A stretch of 64,000 bases of DNA from Casuarius casuarius (lineage: Eukaryota > Chordata > Aves > Casuariiformes > Casuariidae), in assembly GCA_003342895.1 (NCBI GenBank), contig PTFA01000198.1, forward strand, positions 1,843,689 to 1,907,688, in the 5' to 3' direction. Under the pieces are notes generated by a model. That model worked only from the letters and a program-made list of their open reading frames with translations. It was not told the DNA's origin and did no database searches. Of this stretch, positions 10,911 to 23,226 are shown piece after piece (position 1 is the stretch's first letter; every line of letters begins with the position of its first letter). The translations under genes and the position numbers were made by a program.

Positions 10911-13030
10911 TCCAAATTTGGTTCTGTGTCCTTGAAATTTGCAGAAGACTCTGCCTCCTAATATTAATGTTTTAATTGCCCTATTTTTCACAAAAGAACT
11001 AACCATCCACACCTGGAATTTGGGCAGAGGAAACCAAATCTGGCTGTACACTGTGTTTGGAGCCCTTCTGTATTTCTTATTATGAAGTTCCCATCAGCTT
11101 CAGGTGGGACTTACCCATTAATTGTTTTTTTCTTCATGCTCCTAAGCATCACTTTGAAAAATGGATGTGCTTGCTCCTTCCCCTAGAGACTGGACATGTT
11201 GAAGGTGATCAGCACTGAAAAAATCTGTTCACAGAAGCAAAAGAGTTTTATCTGTAGCCAGAAGGTGAATATTTTGACTTTCTTGGTTCTGCTAACACTT
11301 GTGTTTTTGTGGGTTTTTCCTCCCCTCTCTTCCACTTCCTCATGAGAAGAACATCTTGTATTGATGGACAAGCATAAAAGACTCATGCTCCTGGCTTCGC
11401 TTAGTGGATCATCTAAAAATTCATGTAGTTGCTAGCTCATGAGAGGCACAAACATTGAGTAGGGAGTTGCCCAAGTTTAGGCTCTCCTAAATCTCATCTT
11501 GACCAGGAATACCTTGAGAATTGTTAATATTTTCCACTGGCACTTATTGGAAGCATGAAGGACAGAGGTGACAGTGGAAATGAGGAGGGTGGGGGCAATA
11601 AACTTTTTGAAATTTTCAACATATAGTGATGTGGGACACGTCCATGTGGCCTAGCTGTTTAGCATTGAGCACTCCTGTCATTATCAAAGCAGAAACTCCA
11701 TTTTTACAGCAGGGTTGGTCTTTGCCTTCATGAAGCCTTTCTCTTCCTGCCCCCTTCTTCACCTAAAAATTCCCAGGGCAATAATAGTTGAACTTTGGTG
11801 ATCAATAGGCAGCTGCTGCCTAGTGCAAATCAGGTTTTTCCCATTCTGAATTGCAGTGAGGAGGGACCAAAGCACTAGGTGACTTAGTGTGGATTTTTGC
11901 TTCAGAAATCTCTTAGCAGCCTTTGTTTGAGAACCTTGGTTAGGAGAAAGAAAGTGTGTGTTGGGGAGGGGAGCAGAGTGAAGCAAACGGAGGACTTGGA
12001 AGAAGCTCCTCTGACCTGCTGAAGAAAGGACTGAGGCGCTTGGACCTCAGTTCAAGGATCAGTTGTAAGTGTTGAGGCAACTACAGGGAAATGTAGGTAT
12101 TATCTATTTTTTTACTGTCTTTTTGACTGGATCTACATCCCTTCAGAACTTTCATTTCCTGCTACTGAACGGACTTGCAAGGCCTTCATTTCGACTCGCT
12201 CGGGGCTCTGAAAAGTGAACTGCAAACCCAGAGAGCTGGAGGGGAAAGGGAACGCTGCCTGGGGGTCAGATTAGGGGAACTAGCTTACATCTTGCAACAT
12301 CCAGTTTGTGTCAGGGATGATAATTAACATAAGCTCCACTGGCACTGTGCTGAATTTATTGTGAGACTTTCTGCATATGTTGGGCAAAACCTGTCGCTGT
12401 GCCAAGATCATGTATCTGCAAGATACTTGGAGTAAGGCATCTCAAAAGAACAGATTGCCTTACAACTATAACAACTCTAGAAGCATCTTATGTGTATGGA
12501 TTTGCTGTTTCAAAACATTATCTCAGCAGAATATCATCCTTAAATGCTAGCCAAAACTCTAGCATTTACTCAGAGAAAGCATAAATCCAACCTTGCATAG
12601 GAGCAGAAGTGTTTTACAGAGGTCTGGCTTCTTTATAGGTAGCGTATGAATTACCATAACATTACATAGAGTTCTAGGCACATTTATCCTTGAACTCAGG
12701 CTTTCACTAGTGGATATAGAACTTGGTGTTCCTAGGTTAATTTTTTTCTTGGAAAATGTCGATGACAATTCCTTGGCTGTTCAGCTGCAAACAGTGGCAT
12801 TACAATACCAGCCCTCTGTGCATGTAGAGAGGCATAAAACAAGAAGTAATTGAAAGAGAGTTGCTAGAGCTAAGGAGGCAGATACTGTGTTTCAAAACAC
12901 TATTTATCCCTTGGCGGGGAGTGTGTGAGAGCTGGACAAACTCTCAGGTTTCACTGGTCAAGGTAGCTTCTGCTGTTAGAGATGCAGACTTTGTATCACT
13001 TCCCATTTCATCAAGGGGAAATGAATTAGG
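10911..13030. other. No gene seen; noncoding
   Basis: Frames are short throughout. A TT|GTAAGT donor-like word at 12064-12069 follows a mixed region without a paired acceptor of quality. I recognise no repeats. Confidence 0.65.
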
Positions 13031-13048
13031 CAAGTACAATTGTACTTG
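13031..13048. repeat. Perfect 18-bp palindrome
   Basis: CAAGTACAATTGTACTTG is its own reverse complement. It is the longest perfect spacerless palindrome I noticed. By chance about 0.2 are expected in 64 kb of random sequence, so it is modestly surprising. It contains an MfeI-type CAATTG centre. Confidence 0.85.
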
Positions 13049-14935
13049 ACAAATACTAGCAGCTCTTTGAAATTGGCTGCTTTATAGTACCGGAAAGGTT
13101 CAGGCATTTGGCAGCAGCACAGTATGCTGCCACTAACTGGGACCAAATCCCGACTCCCTTAAGCATTAGTCCCTGGCTTCAGTATTTAATTTAGGATTTC
13201 TGGTTCTCCCCGAGTTCCCCAGCTGGTTGTGCTGGGCAAAGCACAGAGGCAGGGGCTGGGCATGGGAGGACAGTCTGAACGAGTGGAAATACTCTTCTGA
13301 ATTGCTTCTTCCCAGTCCTGGTTATGTTTCCTTTTTTTCAGCTACTTCTTTTCTCCTGCTGTTAGGACACCAAACCACGCAGCACAGGGACTGAAATGCA
13401 AAAAGAAATTGGCTAGAAAGGCAATGCTTTTCACATGCACAAAATTAGAGTGGAAGAAGGGGTGGAGACTTTTGTGACAGCCATTTTAAACTTTTATTGC
13501 AACTAGGCTTATCTACTGCCGCTCCTCAGACAGGAGTGTTTTGTTTGTTTTAAACTGATGGCTAAATCCCTTTTAAACCCTCTAGAATTTTACTCCTGTA
13601 TTTCAAAGAGATCTGCAAATACAGCCTGAAGACAAATGTAATATGCAGAGCGAACGGTCGCCCTAGCATTACTCACCCTTATACTGTGCGTTTGCCTGTG
13701 AGGACCTGCATGTCTCCGTCTCTGCTCATTTCTGTGGTCTTGGTCTGCTTTTCTTGCCCTTGGGTTTCTGCTGTTTTTGATGGTCAGTGTTTTGGCCCTT
13801 CTTCACTTGCAGACCCCCTATATCTTCTCCTTCTGACTGACTTTGGTCTCTCAGGCTCTAAATATGACAGCATGAACCTTCCTAAAGAGACGTACTGAAA
13901 ACCTGTAGTTCCCATTTAAGTGCCACATTGAAGCCTTCCCTGAGTGGGGCTTTGAGGAGGGCTGTATTACGGGTAGGTCTTCTGAAGTCTAAGAGAACCC
14001 TGCGCTCACATTGCTCTCTGGGCACTAATATGGATTTTTCTCTTGCCAGGACACAATTTCATGAAACATAAGAATTTAGTAACCTCGAGTTCTCTTGTCT
14101 GCTCTGTCAAGTATAGATGAATGTGGTTGCTGGCCAGGTAGGCAGGTGTGTGTGATTGGACTACACTGTGATACCACAGGGCTTGTTTCTGCTCCCCCCT
14201 CATCCCACTCTTCCTTTTCACCTCTCTTTACTGCCTTCCCTCTGGCTTAAATCCAGGACCTGGTTACACTCAAAAGTCCTTTTATGTTTTGGGGGAATTG
14301 TATTACTGACTTATGGGGGAGAGCTTTATGAAGAAATCATACCTGTGTAGATTATATATATGGCAAAATGTAAGGGCTTTTTTTAATGCTTTAAGCAGTT
14401 GTAAGGTTAGCCCATAAATGCAAAAAGTGAATATGATCACATTAGTCAAAGGATTAGAGATTGCCTCTGCTACCATTAAAGATCCTGTTAACATGCTACC
14501 TCAGGAAGTCACAATGTACTTGCACAAAACTTATATTTAAAGCCATTACATTACAGAGGAAGTCACTTCCAGAGCTGCTGTTCTGCTGACTTGAACATTG
14601 CTAAATTATCAACTTAAAAATAAAACCCTTAAACAATCACTTTCCATGCTTTCCTCATGTAAGCGCAGTGTGTAGAATAGATGCATGCTGATGCTGTTGC
14701 TGGTGCACTGCCTTGAGACCTGTTCCCAGATTTCCCTAATATTTTTTGTACAATCCCTTTGTGTAAAGTCACCCTGAAGTCTATGGAAACGTTTAGGCTA
14801 ACTTGTGTGAATGTGAACCAGAAAACTGGCTATCTCACAGCATACTTGTGGCCTTTTCAGCACACAGCTGGCCTGACAGTGCTTTTAGCTTGCAATCCAC
14901 AATCACACTTTAACTTTCCCGCAGTCCATGCTTGT
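13049..14935. other. No gene seen; noncoding
   Basis: Only short frames occur, including a 70-codon plus frame at 13686-13898 without an initial ATG. I identified no repeat or RNA gene. Confidence 0.65.
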
Positions 14936-14949
14936 ATGTATGCATACAT
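14936..14949. repeat. Perfect 14-bp palindrome
   Basis: ATGTATGCATACAT is centred on GC within a TGTA/CATA-rich stretch. Alternating purine-pyrimidine content could favour Z-DNA or cruciform. No function is inferred. Confidence 0.8.
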
Positions 14950-16049
14950 GTAGTATCTGCATTTTCTGTATTCTTTGGAAAAGCCAGCTTGTCTGCCCTA
15001 TGCTGGCTCAATGAAATGGGACATGCGGTGGCCACATCCCTGCCCAGTGTGTCCAGACTAGATGTAGACTGTGGTCTGTGTTGTAGCAGCACAGGCTTGG
15101 GCCAATATTCAGAGGCGTATCTAGCTCAAACTTTGCTCTTTCCTGTGGATGGTGGGTGCTGCTGGATGCATAGCCCAAACCCACATTTGAAGGGTGGTAA
15201 AGACGTAGGTGATGGGGACTAGAAACATGAGTGAATGCAACTCAGTTGGCCTGTAGGATCTGCGGATTGACTCCCCTGGGCTAATCACTCATCAGCTAGA
15301 GATCAAGTGAATGCTGCTCCCTGAAATGCACTGTGAAAACATTATCAAAAAAGAAAAATGTATTAAACCAATCATTATAACAAGAAAAATAAATATGTAA
15401 ATAAATCATCACAGATCGAAAAGCAGCCAGCTACAAGGATGTGTTTTTGTTGTTGTTTCTCTATATATTTCCCACTGAGCTAAGAGAAGAAATTAAAAAG
15501 GAAAAAAAAAATGCACTGATGTTGAAATCAAATTTCAGTTTTCAAAAAGAATGTGATTAGAATATTTGTTTATCCCACCCACCTCAATCTCTTCTTCTCT
15601 TGGGGATACAAATATTGCAGTCATAAGAACAATTTTAATTTACGTGGGAAATGTATCTTAATTTTGCTATATTTGTAACTGGCTGAAGGGAGATTAGATC
15701 CATTGCTAACAAGTACCTTTCTGGAAAGTTTTCGCTTTATGCATTTTATGGGGAAAATACTTTAGTGTGATCTTTGGGAAATTAAATACACCTCCACTGC
15801 CAGCAGTAATGTGTGTCCTTGAGGCAAATCCTTATTGCTGTGTTTATATGTATGATTGAAGTCTCTGGCGTTTCTCATGCAAGTGGAACAAGTGGGATTC
15901 TGTCAGCCTCTGACAGCAGTGATCGAGTGGTTGCTCCAGGGAAGGTATCACTAATAGTCATATTAATTGTCTTAATTCTTCATGTGCTTACATTAAAGGG
16001 CTCTATGGTAAAAGCAAAACTTTAAGTCAGGTAATCACTTGTTAGGAAA
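14950..16049. other. No gene seen; AT-rich
   Basis: An A/T-rich tract lies at about 15340-15420. The 70-codon plus frame at 15813-16025 has hydrophobic stretches but starts at GTG, and the nearest ATG (15809) is out of frame and closes after 16 codons. It is therefore not a gene. Confidence 0.6.
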
Positions 16050-16200
16050 AGTCAAATGGAGGAAAAATTAGGTGACGTCATCCTTCTATTTTAACCAATA
16101 TTCCATAGAACTAGTGTAAATAAAAATACAGCTAGGTTCTTTTTTATAGCTGATGATTTCATTGCAAAATGTGCATTAATTAAAATCTTTATTTATGAGA
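16050..16200. promoter_or_regulatory. Candidate regulatory element with a full CRE
   Basis: A complete palindromic cAMP-response element, TGACGTCA, lies at 16073-16080. It is followed within about 25 bp by AACCAATA (CCAAT-box-like) and later by GCATTAATTAAAATC homeodomain-type sequence. CpG-containing CREs are uncommon in AT-rich noncoding DNA because CpG decays. Binding depends on methylation state and cannot be inferred. Confidence 0.35.
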
Positions 16201-16694
16201 AATGGTCAAAACAATGGAATGGAAGCTGGAATAGAGGAAGGAAGGAATATAAAGACTAAAATGATGAACCAGAATCACTTTTTCTCAGGATTCGGGTTTG
16301 TGAAATTTTAGTTTGTGACTTTTTCTTTGGGCTGGCATGGGAATGAATATAATAAATCTGTTTTAAAATGTCAAGACAGGGAAAAAATATTCCTGGTCAG
16401 CAATAAATCCCCACCACATAAGTATTTTAGATCCTATGGGGAAGCTGTCTGAGCTCTTCTCAGAACAGACCGTATAAATTCAGGACTCTGCCTTTTGTGT
16501 ATTTATTTTCAGTAGGCTTAGCCATAGCCTTGTACTGAATGATGTCTGCTGAGGTAAACACCAGCTACAGGGTTTTTTCTTTTCTGCTTCAGAGCTGCCC
16601 GGTTCTGAGGTGTTGATTCTGGTCTGTTTTGTGCAATGAAGCTCCTCAGCATATTTTAGTTTCTCAGGGAGTGCTGGCACTGCTCTCTGACTCT
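16201..16694. other. No gene seen
   Basis: Purine-rich noncoding DNA at 16200-16260 is followed by AT-rich sequence. There is no open frame of note. Confidence 0.6.
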
Positions 16695-16870
16695 GCGATG
16701 GGGTGAGGATGGCTGCTGGTGGACCTTCTCGGCATCCGTTTCCAGGTGCACAAACCCAGGGAGCGCACTATTCCCGAGGGCAGAACTGAGCGAGGAGCGT
16801 CCCTTGCTGCCGGGATCGTCCCGGCGCTCGGTAGTGCCGGCCTGCACAGCCGTCCTGGGCAGCTGGAGGT
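16695..16870. promoter_or_regulatory. Small CpG cluster (island-like)
   Basis: About 14 CpG dinucleotides fall in roughly 160 bp (for example ATTCCCGAGG, CCGGGATCGTCCCGGCGCTCGG), against a near-CpG-free background. Both strands stay open for 80-91 codons across it, the usual by-product of GC-rich DNA. A decent acceptor-like tract ends TTTCTCAG near 16667. It could be an orphan CpG island, an alternative promoter or an unrecognised exon. It is too short for a standard 200-bp island definition. Confidence 0.4.
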
Positions 16871-19590
16871 GCAGAGCCTGTGGCCCAGGGAATATAGTTG
16901 CAGGATGGCTGGCTCAATAGCTAGGAACGGTGAAACCACGAGCTTTTTAACAGCTTTTTAGGAGGCTGTCATGACTCTAAAACATATTTTTTCTGATTTG
17001 CTTCAAGTATACCATTTTGGCTACCTGAAGTATACTACAATTTTATCAAGATTTACTTGGACCAATGTATACATATATTGAAAGACAGAACTTTTTTGCA
17101 GCTCTGTTTCTTCTCTTCAGATCCTGACAGTAACCATCAAAACATTGCTTTTGTCTTGGAGGAAAGATTTTGATCACCTCTGACCTTCACACAAACTAGA
17201 GACTGTTCTACTGTTCTCTGCCTTTGGCAAGTACCTGTTCTCCAAAATCTACCCTACCTTTGGATAGCAAAAGCCAGTGGTTAAACTTCTTCAGTGGAAG
17301 CTCAGTTGCATGACGAGCTGGCATTACTTAACATGATTCTCTTTGAACAAGCAGAAAAAACTNCCAAAAAAAAAAAAAAAAATTGTTCATTTTAGTCCAT
17401 TGTGGGCATTGAGTCTGTACACTGGGAAGTCTGGTGGAATTCTTAAAGGAATTCTCTGTTTGAGTGCTAACATTTCCCAGGTAATTTCTTCTGCTTGCCT
17501 TGTGCTGTTTGCATCTGAAAGATTTTATTTGAAATACAGTTGCAAAACTATGTACATATGTTCTGATCCAGTTCATAGTGAAATCAGGGAAAGTGTCTCC
17601 TCAGTATCAACACTTGCATTTAACTCCTAAACATAAAAGAAATAACTTTGAGCTGTGTTTCAGTGCAAAGACAGTTTCCTGAATGATGAGTAATGGGAAT
17701 TTATACAATGATGTTTTACTTGCAGTGGGCCCAAATCTGTCACCTATTTCTGCTTGAAAACAATACAATCGAATTTGATTGTTGTATCAGAGTGTGTGTG
17801 TGAGGGTGCATGAACACAGGGCTTCAGAACAAAGATTGCAGTATTGACGCTTCAAGGTATTGCAGGTACTGCGTGTCTCATCCTGAGGTCCAGGTTCATA
17901 GAATATGTGGGTGTACGCTTTGGAGTGTCTGTTTAGTGTAAACATCTGCATTTTGATTGTAAAGACAAGGAACATTGGCCTAAGCAGGATCTGGTCTTTT
18001 TTATTTGGTTTAAAGAAATGAAGAATTTTAGTCTAGCAGTGGCGCTTTATTCTTTCTAATACACCTCACTGCAGTTAATTATTTTGAGATTTCTAGTTTT
18101 ACCAAGCTCTAATAAACTTTTACCAGGTGTGGGCTGTGTCCCAGATACCACATATTTTACAAAGCAAAGATTAGCTTTTATACAAAAAAGCTGAATGCAT
18201 ATTGAACATTTCAGCTGTGGCCAGTTTACCACCATGATTTTGCTGGAGCATTAGACTGAAATTTTTATTTTTCTATGAGTTTCAATCTTTAAAAAGGCTA
18301 TATTTTTAATGGGAGGCAGCAGGTAGAATGCTACTTATCTGATCTTTGAATTCTTTTGTGTCTTGAAACTCTTCTCTTATTTAGTCTTCATGTCCTTTAG
18401 TGACCTTCTGTGCCATAGGTTCTTTCTGTGGGGGTGGAAATGGATTTCCTGATGTTACCAAGTGACATCTAAGAGCCTCTCTCTTGATTGAGAGCAAACA
18501 GTGATGTCATGGGAAACTGGCAGTATCAGGCAGACTGACATTTTCAGAGTGTGTTACACTTTGTGCCGTTTACTTGATTCTGGTGAACTTAGCAGCCAAT
18601 TCTGCAAGCCTTCGAGCTGAAATCAGGATATCTCAGTACTGGATAGGGAACTGTTTTACCCCATTTTCACCCTATTAAGCAGCATGCACCCTGAACAGCA
18701 CCCCTCTGGAGTTCACCCAAGTTATGGGCTAGGTGCAGAAAGTACTGAATGAGTTTTGTGGTGTGTTTCTCTACATGCAGGAGTTAAAACTAGGAGATCG
18801 TTTTGGCCCAGTTTAGAGGTGACAAAGGGGAGATATAGGAACAACTCACACTGGTTGTGATGGCCTCTTCAGGGAAGATTTTTGAGAGTGATTTAGGCAT
18901 AGTTTGTTCAGCCTTTGAGCAAAAGGATGGGCAGGGTCAGGACTTGGCAGTCTTCAAAAGGCAATGCATCAGCTTTTATCTTTCCTTTTCTTTTCTATTT
19001 TTCTTTTATCTTTAAACCCTCTATAGAAACTCAATGAGATCTGGGAGATGCTGTCTTTCTGAGGCAAGGTATATGACCAGGTAATTGACTATATCACGTG
19101 CGATGGGACAAGACAGCTCCTGCTAAATCCGGAAGTCAGGAGATACCTCCCCAAATGTTTCCAACTTGCTGCATCTTTCAAATCTGACTATATGCCATCT
19201 GTGGCAGTCAAGATATCTGCAGACCTCTGTGTTCTGTGGACTCCAGAGGTTATTCTGTGCCCTATTTTGGATTATTCTAGTCTTGCAACCTGCATGTCTA
19301 TGGGTTCATGTCTATCACCACTTGTATGAAGGTATTATCCTGTTCCCTGCTCAAGAACCAGCTTGTACTTTTTCTCTAAAGTTCATGAATTTAATTCTGT
19401 TCTTTCCTGTTGATATTGGCAAGTATCTATCAGAGAGAACACCCTGTGTGTTTTCATTGTGGCCATCTGTCCTGGTATTAACAAAATGATTGCATAATCT
19501 AAACAGCAGAATCCTTTGAGAGGAGGAAAAAGACACACAAGTCCTGTGGTTGACATACACTGTAGTGATCCAAATTATTATGGAATCAGA
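16871..19590. other. No gene seen; contains the only ambiguous base
   Basis: AT-rich noncoding DNA. Position 17363 is N, immediately before a 17-A run (17366-17382), which suggests a sequencing stutter in the assembly. A short GT run lies at about 17791-17802. No exon is convincing. Confidence 0.65.
17366..17382. repeat. Poly-A run, 17 nt, next to an N
   Basis: There are 17 consecutive A preceded by CTNCC. The true length and neighbouring bases are uncertain because of the adjacent ambiguous call. No retroposed body is recognised upstream. Confidence 0.8.
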
Positions 19591-19605
19591 AATAATAATA
19601 ATAAT
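19591..19605. repeat. (AAT)5 microsatellite
   Basis: Five uninterrupted AAT units. Confidence 0.9.
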
Positions 19606-22600
19606 GTATTAGATTTCTCAGTGGAAAAGTGCTAAACCTTCTAAGGAACAATTAAAAATGCAATATGCAATAAAAGCACCCAACCATAGTAAAAATGAAT
19701 GCCTCAGACTCCAGAGCACTTATAAAAAACAAAGGCATCTTGGTGCATTTTGAAACGGAGAATCATAATTAAAACACCCTTTTTGACAAAGAGAAGAGAC
19801 GTTCTTTTCTCATTTGAATGACTTTCATGTTTCTGTCCTCCCTGATTAGAACATGGGAGCACGGGGGGCATTCTGGCATAACGCAACACGAGGTCAAAAC
19901 GGCTTGCAACTCCCGACTCCTGTAATTTCCTCAGCGTGTTCAAAGAAGCATCTGAAGGCGCTAATTTAAGTGGTGTCTACTTACAATGACTCAGATGGGG
20001 AAATTTGGTTGATTTGTTGTAATTACTGAGCTGATGACTCATATGTGTTGCTTGAAAGAAGGTAACATGAGGTAGGGTCTCAGCTAGCACTGACTCCAGT
20101 TGATCTGTTGGTATAAGATAGAGAGACTGCAAGTAAAAGTTCAGATGTTCAGGAAATTTTAAATCAAAAATGGCAGCTGTATTCTGTCCTGTTCTGTTTT
20201 TAGAAAAAAAAAAAATAGTCCACAGAAGTTATTTCATGAGGTAATTTCAGGTTATTTTACTTTACCACCTGAAAATACTTTTTGCAAGACAATACTGGCA
20301 TTCCTTGAGGTCCTCCTAGGACTAGGGGTGGGATAACATTTTGATACCCATGAAGCTAAAGTAGATCTGTGAGTTTAAATAGGGCAAATACCTGTGGTGG
20401 CTATGTTTGTCATGTTTTTTCTCAGTGAGAATGGGACAGGCTTTCAAGGTTTTGTTGGGAAGATTATAAATAGTGTAGTTTTGTTCTAGACAAATCCCTC
20501 GATGACAGCTCAGAGACTTGGAGTGTTATCTACATACATGTTGACCCTAACAAAAAAGGAGGTAACAAAATTTACTCCTGAAGCAGGATGAAATAATCAT
20601 AATTTCCACATTAGCTGGTGTTTTTCATATGCAAAAGGATGACCTTTTACTATTTAAAATGAAAATTTGACGTTAATGATCTTCCTGTGCATTTGACCAA
20701 CTGCAGAGTTGATAAACTTGAATTAAAAAAAAAAACTTTTACAAGGAATTTTTGACAATTGTATCATTTTCTTCATCTTTTTTCACTAGCTCTATTTAAG
20801 ATTTTAGACTATAAGTAGTTGTTTTAGTGTCAAAATATTTAGCTATGGTGATATTTCTGACAAAGATAATTTATCTCTGGTAGTAAGTGTTATTCCAAAT
20901 TGTTTGCCTAATTCTGTTTCTTTTTAACTTGGTAAATCAGTGAAGATCAGTCTATTGTCAAAGGCAGAGATAGAGAAATGGCAGTTTATGATAACTGCCT
21001 TCTTTGATGTTCACATTTCATGCTCGAAGAAGAGCACGCGAAGACTATACCTTTGTGCTTTGAATAACTTACAATAACCAAAATAAGATTCAGTATCCTG
21101 GCAAGCAAAATGTAATTTATTTTATTCTCTCAGAGAAAGATGTTCAATGTATGATGTGTTATGGTTACTGGATAAGAGGATCAGTGGTTGGTGTGATTTA
21201 TATATACTCCCCCTAACTTTTTGCCATTTTTTTCCCATATATGGGAACTGTGAGGATAAAGAGGGAAGATTTGAAAACTAAAGAATATACTTTTGATCTC
21301 CCGGGAAACGTGTGTTTTCAGATAAGACTCTCTGCTGCCCCTTTACCAACACAAGTGAGGCTGGCAAAAATGACTGCTCTCAGAAAAGACTGATGGAGCT
21401 GATGGTAGCAAACGTTCAGTCTTGATGATATGTTGTGCTAACTCTGGTTTCCTGTGAAACAGCAGGGTAATATGCTCTTTCCTTTCTAGTTAGAGCTGGT
21501 GCTTGAGACAAAAGTCAGTTCTTGCTGCGAGCACAACGTTGGTCTAAGAGTGTCGGCAGGAAGCAAAGAGACCCCACGTTGCCCCAAGAGTAGTATAGGA
21601 GCAGGGATAAGGCGAGTTCCATGGCATGAAGACGAATTTGACCATTTGCTAGCTGCTTTTCAAGGTATTCTGCAAAGGCTGAGTAGCAGAAACAGGTGAT
21701 GCCAGTAAGGGTGGGAACAAGAATGCAGTGGTGTGGCATGCTCTCTGCCACAGACCTCTCCGTTCAGGCTCAGAGGTTATTGGTTCAAGCTGACTTTTTG
21801 TAAATCTTGAGGTTCATTACTACACAGTTACTATTGTTGTAATAGCAGGAATAATTGTAGTGGTAAGGAGCCTTTGCAAAAAAAAAAAAAAGTACCACAG
21901 CTTGGTGCCTTCACTGTTTTGGCCATAAAAGCAAGCAAAATTTCAGTGGTCTGTTGACTCACAGCTGAATTTTCCACTGAGTGCATTGGGAGCCCCTCAG
22001 GTGGAGCAGACAAACTGGTTTTCCAACAGATAGATTGTCTCTCAAGTTTGTCCACCTTGAACTTGGATAACTCAGGAGAACAAAAAGACACTTACAATGA
22101 ACTGTTAATGCAACACTGAAGTTCTGGAAGTCCTTGTACATACAAAACTTCAGTACAGCAGGACAGCGTTCAGTAAGGAAGAGCTTGTAGTGCGGGTTGT
22201 GCCTGGAGCAGGACTCCATAGCTCCACACACTGTGCTCTATTAAAAACCTAGAGAGCACAGCCAAGCCTTTAGACTTAACTGATGTCTAATGCCACAGAA
22301 GGGCAGTGTATGCAGAGCAATGAGGAGCACTGCTCAGAACGTTTTTTGCTTCACTTGGATCGCACAAATTTATTGATTCTTTTTCAGTAATATGCATATA
22401 TGCTAACAAGGATGAGGTCTTCCATCTGATGTTAAGGAAGGGATGACAGCTTTTACAGTAGTGACTTCCTCTTTAATAAATTGGTTTGTGGGCATGAGCA
22501 TCTACTAGAGTATGGGAATAAATATGATTTCACCCATGTGATCAAACCTCCAGAGCTTCCTTCTATAGGATTTACCCTTTCAGGCCCAGCTTAGCGTTTG

Positions 22601-23185
22601 CTGAAGGGATGTTGATCAGTCAAGCTCCATTCACAACCTAAGAATTGCCTGTTCTCAGCACCAGAAATGAGAACTTTAACTTTTTTTCCTTCAAAATTCT
22701 GATTGCAGATAAAAGCCTAAAATTTTGACCTTGATATACGTGACAGAATTGAAAATATGAAGGCAAAGAACCATACCCACAAGTGTTTAATACAATTTTT
22801 AGCTGGTCTCCTGTCTGTCTTGGTAACTGGTATTGTTGTGGGATTTTTTTTTTTCTTTTAGTATTTGAGATTGACAACACTGTATCTTACAGCTTGTTGG
22901 AGTAATAACCTTCTTCCCTTTTCAGGTGTTTGGTCAGCACTGAAATAGTATGATACTTATTATAGAAGCAGAACTGGAAAGTAATTCGTGCGTTATTGCT
23001 TCAAGCTCTTCGCCGACTCAGTGGATGTTACTGTGTAGTATATTTGACTTGCATTTCAAAGGTTACCTTTGCATCCTATGAGCACCAGTGACCTTTCCTC
23101 CCCTGCTTTTGGTTTATAAAAGGCTTGAGGGGGAAGAAAAAAAAAAAAAGAACACTTATGAACTCCAAAGCTGAAGTGGTGTGGG
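19606..23185. other. No gene seen; AT-rich noncoding
   Basis: Particularly AT-rich between 20600 and 21260. An A14 run lies at 21878-21891 and a T9 run near 22845. Frames of up to 90 codons on the minus strand around 21831-22231 are broken and low quality. No repeat family is recognised. Confidence 0.65.
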
Positions 23186-23210
23186 TTTTTTTTTGTTTTG
23201 TTTTGTTTTT
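23186..23210. repeat. Imperfect (TTTTG)n tract
   Basis: The pattern is T9-G-T4-G-T4-G-T5, followed directly by a C-rich stretch (GCCCCCTCCCCCCACC). The T/G to C-rich junction is low-complexity sequence, not a known element. Confidence 0.8.
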
Positions 23211-23226
23211 GCCCCCTCCCCCCACC

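Noticed and set aside
15813..16025. 70-codon frame with two hydrophobic segments
   Set aside because: It starts at GTG, and the adjacent ATG is in another frame and closes after 16 codons.
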